A stretch of 64,000 nucleotides of DNA from the NCBI RefSeq assembly GCF_020985305.1, contig NZ_CP087588.1, positions 2,530,501 through 2,594,500 on the forward strand, in the 5' to 3' direction. Source of the DNA: Croceicoccus sp. Ery15. Its GTDB lineage: Bacteria; Pseudomonadota; Alphaproteobacteria; Sphingomonadales; Sphingomonadaceae. The position numbers and the translations under genes are program-made. The notes below the pieces were generated by a model. It did no database searches, was not told the DNA's origin, and saw only the letters and a list, made by a program, of their open reading frames with translations. Positions 8,003 through 15,797 of this stretch are shown here, one piece after another; position 1 is the stretch's first letter; each line of letters begins with the position of its first letter.

Positions 8003-9355
8003 TTGCAGACAGATGGCGACGATCAACATAGCGAGAATGCGGGCTCGATAACGTTGCTGGGCGGTGTCGCGATGGGGACCGGCGTCATGATTGGCGCAGG
8101 TATCTTCGCACTGACCGGCCAGATTGCCGAACTGGCTGGACCGTTATTTCCGCTTTCTTTCATAGTCGGCGCGCTGGTTACCTCGCTTGCCGCCTACAGC
8201 TACATCAAGATGTCGAACCGCTGGCCCTCCTCTGGCGGCATCGCGATGATCCTTCAGAAGGCTTACGGACCGGGCGTCGTTGCAGCATCGGCATCGCTCC
8301 TGATGGCGCTGTCGATGGTCATCAACGAAAGCCTGGTCGCTCGGACCTTCGCGACCTATGCCTTGCGGCCCTTTGGGCTCGAAAGCAGCGGCATTCTGGT
8401 CTCCGTCGCGGCACTGGCCCTCATCGTTTTCGCCTATTTCGTGAATGCTGCCGGCAACAAATCGGTCAGCGGGTTTTCGCTCATTATGTCGGCAATCAAG
8501 ATCGGCGGCATCGCCCTGTTCGCAATTGCGGCGATCTGGGCCACCGGATTTTCAGGCGGTGCCTTCGCAGAGCCGGTCGCGCTTTCGGGCCTCGACGCGT
8601 TGCTCGCTTCGGTCGCTTTCTCGATCCTCGCTTTCAAGGGTTTCACCACCATCACCAACAGCGGCGGCGAAATCATCGATCCGCATCGGAATGTCGGCAG
8701 AACCATTATCATTTCGATCGCAGTATGCGTGGTCGTCTACCTTCTCGTCGCGGTGGCGGTCGGCGCCAGCCTCAGCACTTCAGAAATAGCCGAGGCGCGC
8801 GATTACTCTCTTGCGGCAGCTGCGCGCCCCGCGCTCGGAGAGCTTGGCTTCTATTTCACAGTCGCAATCGCGATCGCAGCCACGACCTCGGGTGTCATCG
8901 CCAGTGTTTTCGCCGTTTCGCGAATGCTGACGATGCTGACCGAGATGAAGATGATCCCGCATAGCCATTTCGGCATGAGCGGACCGATCCGCAGTCACAT
9001 GCTGGTCTATACCGTAGTGATTGCCGGCACGCTCGCGGTCCTGTTCGATCTGTCGCGGATCGCTTCGCTCGGAGCATTTTTCTATCTCGTAATGGACATG
9101 CTTGTGCATTGGGGCGTGCTGCGCGGTTTGCGGGAAGAGATCGGTGCGCGTGCCTGGGTGCTATGGTCGGCACTCGTGGCGGACAGCGTAGTCCTGACAG
9201 CTTTTGCCTTCGCCAAGCTCAAAACCGACCCTGCGGTCGTCGCCTATGCGGTCGCAGGCATTGCCGCCGTTTTCATCGCCGAATGGTTCTATTTGTCCAG
9301 GCGTTCGCAAGCGATGGACTCCGCTTCAGAAAGACCGGCGGAAGAGAGGCGGTGA
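8003..9355 (+). CDS. APC-superfamily amino-acid permease-like transporter
   Basis: The 450-residue membrane protein shows about twelve hydrophobic segments and the APC N-terminal motif GVAMGTGVMIGAGIFALTGQIAELAGP with the helix-breaking GAGIF. The family exchanges or imports amino acids or amines across the inner membrane; the substrate is not recognisable. The start is TTG with AGGGGA upstream at suitable spacing, and no in-frame ATG is nearby. It is the first gene of a five-gene plus-strand run after a candidate ECF promoter. The other members are a glutaredoxin-MauE fusion, a K+ channel-like protein, a DUF305 protein and a lipoprotein. Why a permease belongs in a copper island is not clear. 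Confidence 0.82.
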   Translation: MQTDGDDQHSENAGSITLLGGVAMGTGVMIGAGIFALTGQIAELAGPLFPLSFIVGALVTSLAAYSYIKMSNRWPSSGGIAMILQKAYGPGVVAASASLLMALSMVINESLVARTFATYALRPFGLESSGILVSVAALALIVFAYFVNAAGNKSVSGFSLIMSAIKIGGIALFAIAAIWATGFSGGAFAEPVALSGLDALLASVAFSILAFKGFTTITNSGGEIIDPHRNVGRTIIISIAVCVVVYLLVAVAVGASLSTSEIAEARDYSLAAAARPALGELGFYFTVAIAIAATTSGVIASVFAVSRMLTMLTEMKMIPHSHFGMSGPIRSHMLVYTVVIAGTLAVLFDLSRIASLGAFFYLVMDMLVHWGVLRGLREEIGARAWVLWSALVADSVVLTAFAFAKLKTDPAVVAYAVAGIAAVFIAEWFYLSRRSQAMDSASERPAEERR

Positions 9356-9455
9356 CCCCGTTAGTAGAACACGAGCGCAAAGGCAGCGACCAAAAGCCGA
9401 CGAGGATCGAGGCGCCAAGTTCGCGGATCAAAAGAAATTCAAGACGGAGCATATC

Positions 9456-10217
9456 GTGACGACTAAAACTGCCACCGTTTACCGAATGGTCATGCCGGAC
9501 CACGTTTGTCCGTATGGATTGAAAACGGTCGATTTGCTCAAACGCGAAGGTTTCGAGGTGGACGACCACCATTTGAAAACGCGCGAGGAGACCGATGCGT
9601 TCAAAGAGCAGCATGGGGTAGAAACCACCCCCCAAACCTTCATCGGCGGGAAGCGCATCGGAGGTTACGACGATGTCCGTGAGCATGTCGGCAAGAAAAG
9701 AACGCAAGCCGGTGATGACGAGACCAGCTACCAGCCCGTCATTGCCATTTTCGGCGTCGCTTTCCTCCTGGGTCTGGCAATTAGCTGGTACGTTTTCGAC
9801 ACGATTTTCACGGTGGAAGCGGTCGAATGGTTTGTCAGCCTATCGATGGCCTTGCTCGCGATCCAGAAGTTGCAGGACGTGCGCAGCTTCTCGACCATGT
9901 TCCTCAACTACGATCTGCTGGCGCGACGCTGGGTACGATATGGATTTCTATATCCGTTCGGTGAGGGTTTGGCTGGAATATTAATGGTCGCGCACGCGCT
10001 TCCGATCGTCTCGGTTCCGGTATCGCTGTTCATAGGGACGGTCGGCGCGGTCAGCGTGTTCAAGGCGGTCTACATCGACAAGCGCGAGTTGAAATGCGCT
10101 TGCGTCGGCGGAAGCAGCAACGTGCCGCTCGGCTTCGTATCGTTGACCGAGAACCTGTTCATGATCGGTATGGGTCTTTGGATGGGTGCCAAGGCCCTGG
10201 GTTGGGTCTCGCTATGA
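9456..10217 (+). CDS. Glutaredoxin domain fused to a MauE/DoxX-like membrane domain
   Basis: A GTG at 9456 with GGAG six bases upstream gives 253 residues. Residues 1-85 are a glutaredoxin-like domain with the redox motif CPYG (DHVCPYGLKTVDLL), the cis-Pro segment VETTPQTFIGGKRIGGYDD and no signal peptide, so this part is cytoplasmic. The remainder has four membrane segments and the MauE-type ending KCACVGGSSNVPLGFVSLTENLFMIGMGLWM, with a Cys pair. The CPYG motif has only one Cys, suggesting monothiol chemistry or glutathione-dependent reduction. The fusion could relay thiol reduction to the membrane. It overlaps the next gene by 4 bp. Confidence 0.8.
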   Translation: MTTKTATVYRMVMPDHVCPYGLKTVDLLKREGFEVDDHHLKTREETDAFKEQHGVETTPQTFIGGKRIGGYDDVREHVGKKRTQAGDDETSYQPVIAIFGVAFLLGLAISWYVFDTIFTVEAVEWFVSLSMALLAIQKLQDVRSFSTMFLNYDLLARRWVRYGFLYPFGEGLAGILMVAHALPIVSVPVSLFIGTVGAVSVFKAVYIDKRELKCACVGGSSNVPLGFVSLTENLFMIGMGLWMGAKALGWVSL

Positions 10218-10630
10218 TTTGGGCACTGCTTCTCGGTTTCGCGCTGTTCGCGATCTCTCTCTACTTCCACATGTTGATGCTGCGCGGAGCGAAAGCCGTT
10301 TCTCCGCCAGGCAAGGACCCACGCCATTTCCGGCTGCTTGCAGGCTCCAGCCTCGTTCTTCTCAGCCATCTGGTCATCGCCGGCATATTCGCGGGCGGAA
10401 TGTATCTCGCTTCCGTCTGGGGCCTTGGCGGGCTCGAGAAGGACGTCATCAACAGCTGGATGGATTATTACTACTTCGCGCTGATCACGATCTCGACGGT
10501 CGGTCTCGGCGATATTCTGCCCGCCGGGCACATGCGCGCCATTTCCGGCATCGCCGCCCTTACCGGGTTCCTGATGATCAGTTGCACCGCCCAATATGTC
10601 TATCAAACCATGAGCGAAAAGGAGAATTGA
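10214..10630 (+). CDS. Two-TM potassium channel-like protein
   Basis: The ATG at 10214 overlaps the previous stop (ATGA) and gives 138 residues. There are two or three membrane helices (residues 3-20, 44-67 and 95-118) and a pore signature ITISTVGLGDILPAG, close to the K+ selectivity filter TVGYGD with Leu in place of Tyr. This places it in the Ion_trans_2 family of small K+ channels. No ligand-binding RCK domain is present. Its position in the metal-responsive operon suggests a role in membrane potential or cation balance during stress, which is inference. Confidence 0.8.
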   Translation: MIWALLLGFALFAISLYFHMLMLRGAKAVSPPGKDPRHFRLLAGSSLVLLSHLVIAGIFAGGMYLASVWGLGGLEKDVINSWMDYYYFALITISTVGLGDILPAGHMRAISGIAALTGFLMISCTAQYVYQTMSEKEN

Positions 10631-10631
10631 T

Positions 10632-11165
10632 ATGGCTGAAGCTAGGCACGATGCACACGAAAAAGGTGGAGGGGGCGGCAACTACTGGCGGTTCATGGCA
10701 ATGGTATCGACCTCGACCGTGATCATGTTCTTCCTGATGTATGCCAACAGCTTCGACATGGACGACGTTTTCTGGAGCGAGACGCGCTTCTGGATGATGT
10801 TCGTCATGGGCGCGATGATGATGGTGGTCATGCTTCTCTTCATGTGGGGCATGTACAAGGACCGGACCAAGAACTTCATCATCTTGGGTGTCGGAGCCGT
10901 CGTCTTCGCGCTCGCGCTATGGCTCGTACGCAGCCAGACCACGGTGGACGATACCGAATACATGGCCGCGATGATCCCGCACCACTCGATCGCGATCATG
11001 ACTAGCGAGAGGGCGAGCCTGAAGGATCCGCGGGTTCGCGAACTCGCGCAGGCCATCATCGTCGCGCAGCGGCGCGAGATCGCCGAGATGAAATATCTCA
11101 TCCAGGACATCGAGGAAAACGGTCCGCGCACCGAAGAACGCCTGCCCGAGGAGATGCAGCAATGA
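10632..11165 (+). CDS. DUF305 membrane protein
   Basis: The 177-residue protein has three membrane segments in its first 100 residues, rich in Met (MMFVMGAMMMVVMLLFMWGMY), followed by a periplasmic DUF305 module with the conserved MIPHHSIAIMTSERA motif and a downstream helix AQRREIAEMKYLIQDI. DUF305 proteins carry paired His residues and are common in copper-resistance loci, where metal binding is suspected. It starts one base after the channel gene stop and overlaps the lipoprotein gene by 4 bp, so all five genes from 8003 to 11650 are probably one transcript. Confidence 0.85.
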   Translation: MAEARHDAHEKGGGGGNYWRFMAMVSTSTVIMFFLMYANSFDMDDVFWSETRFWMMFVMGAMMMVVMLLFMWGMYKDRTKNFIILGVGAVVFALALWLVRSQTTVDDTEYMAAMIPHHSIAIMTSERASLKDPRVRELAQAIIVAQRREIAEMKYLIQDIEENGPRTEERLPEEMQQ

Positions 11166-11650
11166 ACAAGATCGCAATCCTGACGCTTGCAGCCCTCCCT
11201 CTGGCGGCCTGCAACACCAATACCGCGGTCGGCAATGATCGCGAAGCACAGCTCGATCCCCCGGCAACTGCGGCGCCGATAGAGAGTGCTGCGAGCGCTC
11301 TTGCCAACCTCAGCCCGGGCCTCATGCTGCCCGAGACCATGAGCGACGCGGACCTCGCCACGCTGGGAGCCGAGAACACGTGTCAGTTTCGCCTGACTGA
11401 GGTCGCGTTTCCGTCGTTCGTCTACGACAACAGCGGTGGCGGCGCGATCAAGATCAACGGCAAGCTGATCCCTGTCACAGCAAGCGCCTCGGGTGAGTAT
11501 GCGAATGGTGAGCTTCGTATCCGCACGCGCCTTCTCGATGACGAAGGAGACGCGGGCCTGCAGATGCAGGAACTCATCGTCGCCGGACCTCGGATGAAGG
11601 ACGAGTTCGGGTTCTGGGGGTACACGACCTGCGGCAACAGCGAGGCGTGA
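11162..11650 (+). CDS. Lipoprotein of unknown function
   Basis: The 162-residue product starts with a lipoprotein signal (MNKIAILTLAALPLAAC), with the modified Cys at residue 17. The mature part has a low-complexity linker and then a beta-rich domain with one Cys pair candidate (ENTCQF near residue 78 and YTTCGN near 158). I do not recognise the family. The gene is translationally coupled to the DUF305 gene by an ATGA overlap and ends the permease operon. Confidence 0.7.
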   Translation: MNKIAILTLAALPLAACNTNTAVGNDREAQLDPPATAAPIESAASALANLSPGLMLPETMSDADLATLGAENTCQFRLTEVAFPSFVYDNSGGGAIKINGKLIPVTASASGEYANGELRIRTRLLDDEGDAGLQMQELIVAGPRMKDEFGFWGYTTCGNSEA

Positions 11651-11743
11651 ACACGAGCGAGCGGGCGCCAGCGTGCGTCGGCGCCTGCTCCATGATCACG
11701 ACGGGCCCGGCACGCGCGGCCAGATTCATAATGAGGTACGACA

Positions 11744-12463
11744 GTGGCAGCTGAGCCTGTGACCGATGCAGCACCCATTGCGGTCTTCGGTGCCGGAGGA
11801 AAGACCGGTACGGAAATACTGCGCCATGCGGTTCGCAAGGGCATCGCGGTTCGAGCGTTCGAGCACACCTTGCCCGAACCATCGGACCGGGTCGATAACG
11901 TCGAGTACTTCCAATGCGATGTACTCAATGACGACTTCAGCAGCGAGCTCGAAGGTTGCCGTGCTGTTATTTCCGCACTCGGTATAGGGTTTAGTCCATC
12001 GACGGCGATCGATCCGCCTCCGCTTTACACGGAGGGAACCCGCAGGCTGGTGGAAGCGATGTCGGCAACCGGCATTTCCCGGATCGTCGTGATATCGGCA
12101 GCGTTCGTAGAGGCGCAGCCCAGCGTTCCTGCATGGTTCGAGCTCACAGCAAGACCAGCCTTGCACAAAATTCTCGCACAGATGCGCGCAATGGAAGATC
12201 TTCTGGAGCGCGCGAAAGGCCTGGAATGGACGGCTGCGCGACCGGGCTGGCTCCTGGACGAACCCTATACCGGTGAAGCCGTCATTTCCGACGAGCGCCT
12301 TGCCGAAGGTTGCTTTCGCTGCCGGCACGCGGATCTTGCGGCAGCGATGCTCGAATTCGTCTGCGAGAACACCTGGGTCAACGCCAAGCCCGCAATAGCC
12401 CGCCCAGAAGAAGACCGCTTCGAAAGCATGACAGCGCTGAAAGCCGAACTGGGAATCGACTGA
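11744..12463 (+). CDS. NAD(P)-binding SDR/NmrA-like oxidoreductase
   Basis: The 239-residue protein opens with a Rossmann motif (IAVFGAGGKTGTEILRHAV) near residues 12-30, then a VISALGIG strand and IVVISAAFV, as in atypical short-chain dehydrogenases of the NmrA or SDR_a5 type that bind NAD(P)H. The usual catalytic Tyr-x-x-x-Lys is not evident, so it may be a redox sensor or isomerase rather than a classical dehydrogenase. The start is GTG with AGG at 7 nt. It stands between the lipoprotein operon and the Cus efflux cluster and may be transcribed alone. Confidence 0.72.
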   Translation: MAAEPVTDAAPIAVFGAGGKTGTEILRHAVRKGIAVRAFEHTLPEPSDRVDNVEYFQCDVLNDDFSSELEGCRAVISALGIGFSPSTAIDPPPLYTEGTRRLVEAMSATGISRIVVISAAFVEAQPSVPAWFELTARPALHKILAQMRAMEDLLERAKGLEWTAARPGWLLDEPYTGEAVISDERLAEGCFRCRHADLAAAMLEFVCENTWVNAKPAIARPEEDRFESMTALKAELGID

Positions 12464-12583
12464 GGAGGAGGCGGCATGTTCGAGACACGTACGGCGACAA
12501 TCGGGAGGGGTCACGATAATTTTGAGACTCTCCGCAGGCTGCATGACCTTGTCTTAAAAGCGGCAAAGCTCTAGGTGAGTGTG

Positions 12584-12940
12584 ATGCGAGCCTTGCGTAC
12601 CCTAGGACTGTTATTGATCGCCTGCGGGCTATTCGTCCAGTCGGCCGCGCATGCTTCTGCTCTTCCTCAGGTCGTCGACGCAGGCGATCCGGCCTGCGCA
12701 GAGATGGAAACGATGGCGGGCGCGACTTCCACGGAAGATGACGGCAGCGCACCTTGCAAGAACCTTCGGCTGGATTGTCTGGTGGCGCTCGGGTGCATTG
12801 CGCCGCTCGCTCCCGGCGCTGATGCGACCCTTTCCGAAGACTTACCGGCGCAGGCTGCTCAATTCAGCGGTTTGATCTCCAATTCGCTCGCCGCCCCAAG
12901 GCTGGGGCCAGAACCGCCACCTCCGCAATTTCCGGCATGA
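12584..12940 (+). CDS. Small exported protein preceding the Cus efflux genes
   Basis: An ATG at 12584 with AGGTGAG just upstream yields 118 residues; a GTG three codons earlier is an alternative. The N-terminus is a signal peptide (LRTLGLLLIACGLFVQSAAHA). The mature protein has Cys residues (DPACAEME, SAPCKNLRLDCLVALGCIA) and a proline-rich end (PEPPPPQFPA). I do not recognise a family, but small exported proteins of this kind precede metal-efflux CBA operons and may bind the metal. It is followed after 116 nt by the TolC-like gene. The function is unknown. Confidence 0.6.
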   Translation: MRALRTLGLLLIACGLFVQSAAHASALPQVVDAGDPACAEMETMAGATSTEDDGSAPCKNLRLDCLVALGCIAPLAPGADATLSEDLPAQAAQFSGLISNSLAAPRLGPEPPPPQFPA

Positions 12941-13056
12941 CCCGCGTGCAGGCTTAAGCCTGCGCGCTCCTGCCTCTGGATGAACGGCCTGCGCTCGACG
13001 CGGGCCGGTGATCCGGAACGCGTGCCTGACGCGCTCCTTTTGCGGAATGAACAATC

Positions 13057-14292
13057 ATGAAACGAGTATGCTGGACCGCGCTTCCGGTCCTGCTGGCCAT
13101 TGCGCCGGCAAGTAATGCCCAGTCGGTGGGCTATGAAGAAGCTTTGCGAGCAGCGGCTAGCGACCAGCCGCAGGTTCGAACAAGCGAGCTGCGACTGGAC
13201 GCCCGGCGCGAGATCGCCGACGCTGCCGATGAACTGCCTGACCCGCGCCTTCGCGCGGGCATCCAGAACCTGCCGGTAAGCGGGCCGGCCGCGTTTGATC
13301 TGGGTCGCCAGCTTCCCACGCAGATCCAAGTCGGAATCGAACAGGAGATTCCCAATCTCGCAAAGCGCAGGGCCCGGTCTGGAATGGCGGACGCCGACAT
13401 CGACTTTGCCGCAGCACAGTTGATTCAAACCCGTTACAGGGTGTGCGTCAGCGCAGGAAAGGCATGGATCTCGTTGGCTTACGCCCAACGGGCTCTGACC
13501 GTGGCCGACGATGCGCTTGCTGAAATCGGGGGGCTCGTGCCACTCGCGCGCAGTTCTGTAGCCGCCGGTTCGGCCAGACCCGCCGAAAGTCTCGAAATAC
13601 GCCGTGCCGTGCTCGAGGTCGAAGATATGCGGACCAAGATTGAAGCCGACCGAGAGGCCGCGCAAGCCATGCTGTCGCGCTATACCGCTCTGACGAACGC
13701 TATCGCGACCGGAACCACGCCTTCGCCCGATCTCGATCCCGAAGGTTTGCGGGCAAGTTTGCAAAGCAATCCGGAACTTGTCGTGGCGCTTGCGCAGGTT
13801 CGTCAAGCGGAAGCGCGAAGTGATCTTGCCCGATCGGAAAGGCGTCCGGATTTCGGCGTCAATGTGAGCTATGGAAGGCGCGATCCCGACTTTGGCGATG
13901 TCGTCTCGGTGATGGGTTCGATCACGCTCCCGATTTTCGCCGACCGGCGCCAAAACCCGCGTGTAGCCGCCGCCGACGCCGAGGCGGCGGCGGCGCAGTC
14001 GGCCAGAGCAGACCGGCTCCGTGAACTCGAAGCCCAGTTCGAGACCGATCTCGCCGCATGGCGCAGCGCTTATCGACAATGGCAGCGCGCGACGGACGAA
14101 CTGCTCCCTCTTGCCGAAAGCCGCGTGGACCTCGAACGCGCGAGCTTTGCCGCAGGCCGCGCGGATCTGCTCGACATCATCGACGCCATCAAAACGCTCG
14201 CCATGCTGCGGGTGGAAATTCTGCAACGCGAAGAGGCGTCCGTCGAGGCCGCCGCGAACCTGCGACTGACTTATGGGGAGTATGGCCGATGA
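13057..14292 (+). CDS. cusC: Outer-membrane efflux protein of the TolC family (CusC-like)
   Basis: The 411-residue protein has a signal peptide (residues 1-21) and the two long coiled-coil helical hairpins of outer-membrane factors, for example ADADIDFAAAQLIQTRYRVCV and AAADAEAAAAQSARADRLRELEAQF. It would form the outer-membrane exit duct of a tripartite pump with the adaptor and RND genes that follow. The stop overlaps the adaptor start by 4 bp. Unlike E. coli CusC, no lipoprotein Cys is seen. Assignment to the Cus group rests on the partners. Confidence 0.85.
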   Translation: MKRVCWTALPVLLAIAPASNAQSVGYEEALRAAASDQPQVRTSELRLDARREIADAADELPDPRLRAGIQNLPVSGPAAFDLGRQLPTQIQVGIEQEIPNLAKRRARSGMADADIDFAAAQLIQTRYRVCVSAGKAWISLAYAQRALTVADDALAEIGGLVPLARSSVAAGSARPAESLEIRRAVLEVEDMRTKIEADREAAQAMLSRYTALTNAIATGTTPSPDLDPEGLRASLQSNPELVVALAQVRQAEARSDLARSERRPDFGVNVSYGRRDPDFGDVVSVMGSITLPIFADRRQNPRVAAADAEAAAAQSARADRLRELEAQFETDLAAWRSAYRQWQRATDELLPLAESRVDLERASFAAGRADLLDIIDAIKTLAMLRVEILQREEASVEAAANLRLTYGEYGR

Positions 14293-15797
14293 GACCCGCA
14301 ATGGGAGCCGCGTGGGACAGGCTGTCGCCGCGCCAGAAATCCTGGATGATGGCAGGCACGGTCGCGCTCATCAGTCTTGCCGCCGGCTATGGTCTCTCGC
14401 AGCTCGGCGAAGGCCAGGGTGGTGCAAGCGACGCGGGCGGCAGTGCGACCGAATGCGAGGAGGTCCTTTACTGGTACGACCCGATGGTGCCGGGGCAGCA
14501 CTTCGACGAGCCGGGCAAGTCGCCCTTCATGGATATGCAGCTGGTGCCCAAGTGCGCGGGCGAGGAGGCCACTGCAGGCGTCAGGATAGATCCCGGCCTG
14601 GTGCAGAATTTCGGCATCCGCACCACTGAAGCCGAGTACGGCGTCCTCGAGCCGGAAATAACCGTCACAGGCGTTCTGGCCTACAATGAACGCGACGTCG
14701 CGATCGTCCAGCCACGTGCCGGAGGCTATGTACAAAGAACCTACGGCCGCGCGCCCGACGATGTCGTTGGACGGGGCGCGCCGCTCGCGGATATCCTGGT
14801 TCCCGAATGGGGCGGAGCGCAGCAGGAGTATCTGGCCGTCCTGAACAGCGGTGATGAAGAACTTGCGCAGGCCATGCGCGAACGCATGCGCCTTTTGGGC
14901 ATGCCTCCAGGCCTGATCTCATCGGTAGGGCGCAATGGACGTCCGCAGTCCACGATCACCGTTACCGCGCCGATTGGAGGTGCCATCACATCGCTCGGCG
15001 TGCGTCCGGGAATGACAGTCATGGCCGGACAGACGCTCGCCGAGATAACCGGTTTCTCACCGATCTGGCTCGAAGCCGCGGTGCCTGAAAGGCAGGCGGC
15101 GACTGTCCGCGTCGGGCAACCTGTCAGCGCGACGCTGACCGCATTCCCCGAGGAACGCTTCTCCGGGCCCATCATCGCTATCCTGCCGAGCGCGCAGGAT
15201 GCAAGCCGTACGATCACCGTTCGTGCGCAACTGCCCAATGCATCCGGGCGCCTCAAGCCGGGCATGTTCGCACAGGTCTCGCTGACCCCGGACACACGCC
15301 GCGCGCTGCTGGTACCGTCCGAAGCGGTTATCAGGACCGGACGTCGAACCATCGTGATGGTGAAGCAGGACGAGGGCGGTTTCATGCCCGCCGAGGTCCG
15401 GATCGGCCGCGAAGCGGGTGGAAGGACCGAAGTGCTGGCCGGTCTGTCGGCAGGCGACCAGGTCGTGACATCGGGTCAGTTCCTGCTCGATTCCGAAGCA
15501 AGCCTCACCGGACTGGACGTCCGTCCGATAGATCAGGCAGATGACGCTTCCACCGGCGGCGAGGACGCACCAGCGACCTTCGGTGCCACCGGCACGATCC
15601 AGTCGATCGCCAATGGTTCGGTGACGCTGCGGCATGGTCCTGTGCCCCGGCTCGATTGGCCCGCGATGACCATGACCTTCCGCACGAAGAGCGCGGCGCA
15701 AATGCGCGGGCTCGAGACGGGAGACAGGGTGCGCTTCACCTTCACCCAGCAGGATGCCGGCCCCCGGATCGAGTCTATCACGACGGCCGGACAATGA
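14289..15797 (+). CDS. cusB: Cus-type periplasmic adaptor with HMBD and fused CusF domain
   Basis: Starting at the overlapping ATG, the protein has 502 residues. A membrane helix spans about residues 20-37. A heavy-metal-binding domain (YWYDPM...MDMQLVPKC, residues 55-90) follows, then the beta-barrel and lipoyl regions of a membrane-fusion protein to about residue 415. After a linker, the last 70 residues form a CusF-like domain ([10 protein letters not shown]), which in CusF binds Cu(I)/Ag(I) through Met, His and a Trp. The fusion places the metallochaperone on the adaptor. It is coupled to the RND pump by another ATGA overlap. Confidence 0.92.
   Translation: MRPAMGAAWDRLSPRQKSWMMAGTVALISLAAGYGLSQLGEGQGGASDAGGSATECEEVLYWYDPMVPGQHFDEPGKSPFMDMQLVPKCAGEEATAGVRIDPGLVQNFGIRTTEAEYGVLEPEITVTGVLAYNERDVAIVQPRAGGYVQRTYGRAPDDVVGRGAPLADILVPEWGGAQQEYLAVLNSGDEELAQAMRERMRLLGMPPGLISSVGRNGRPQSTITVTAPIGGAITSLGVRPGMTVMAGQTLAEITGFSPIWLEAAVPERQAATVRVGQPVSATLTAFPEERFSGPIIAILPSAQDASRTITVRAQLPNASGRLKPGMFAQVSLTPDTRRALLVPSEAVIRTGRRTIVMVKQDEGGFMPAEVRIGREAGGRTEVLAGLSAGDQVVTSGQFLLDSEASLTGLDVRPIDQADDASTGGEDAPATFGATGTIQSIANGSVTLRHGPVPRLDWPAMTMTFRTKSAAQMRGLETGDRVRFTFTQQDAGPRIESITTAGQ

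Noticed and set aside
12859..14301. 480-codon minus-strand frame opposite cusC
   Set aside because: The opposite strand encodes a complete TolC-like protein with correct operon overlaps; this frame shows no domain.
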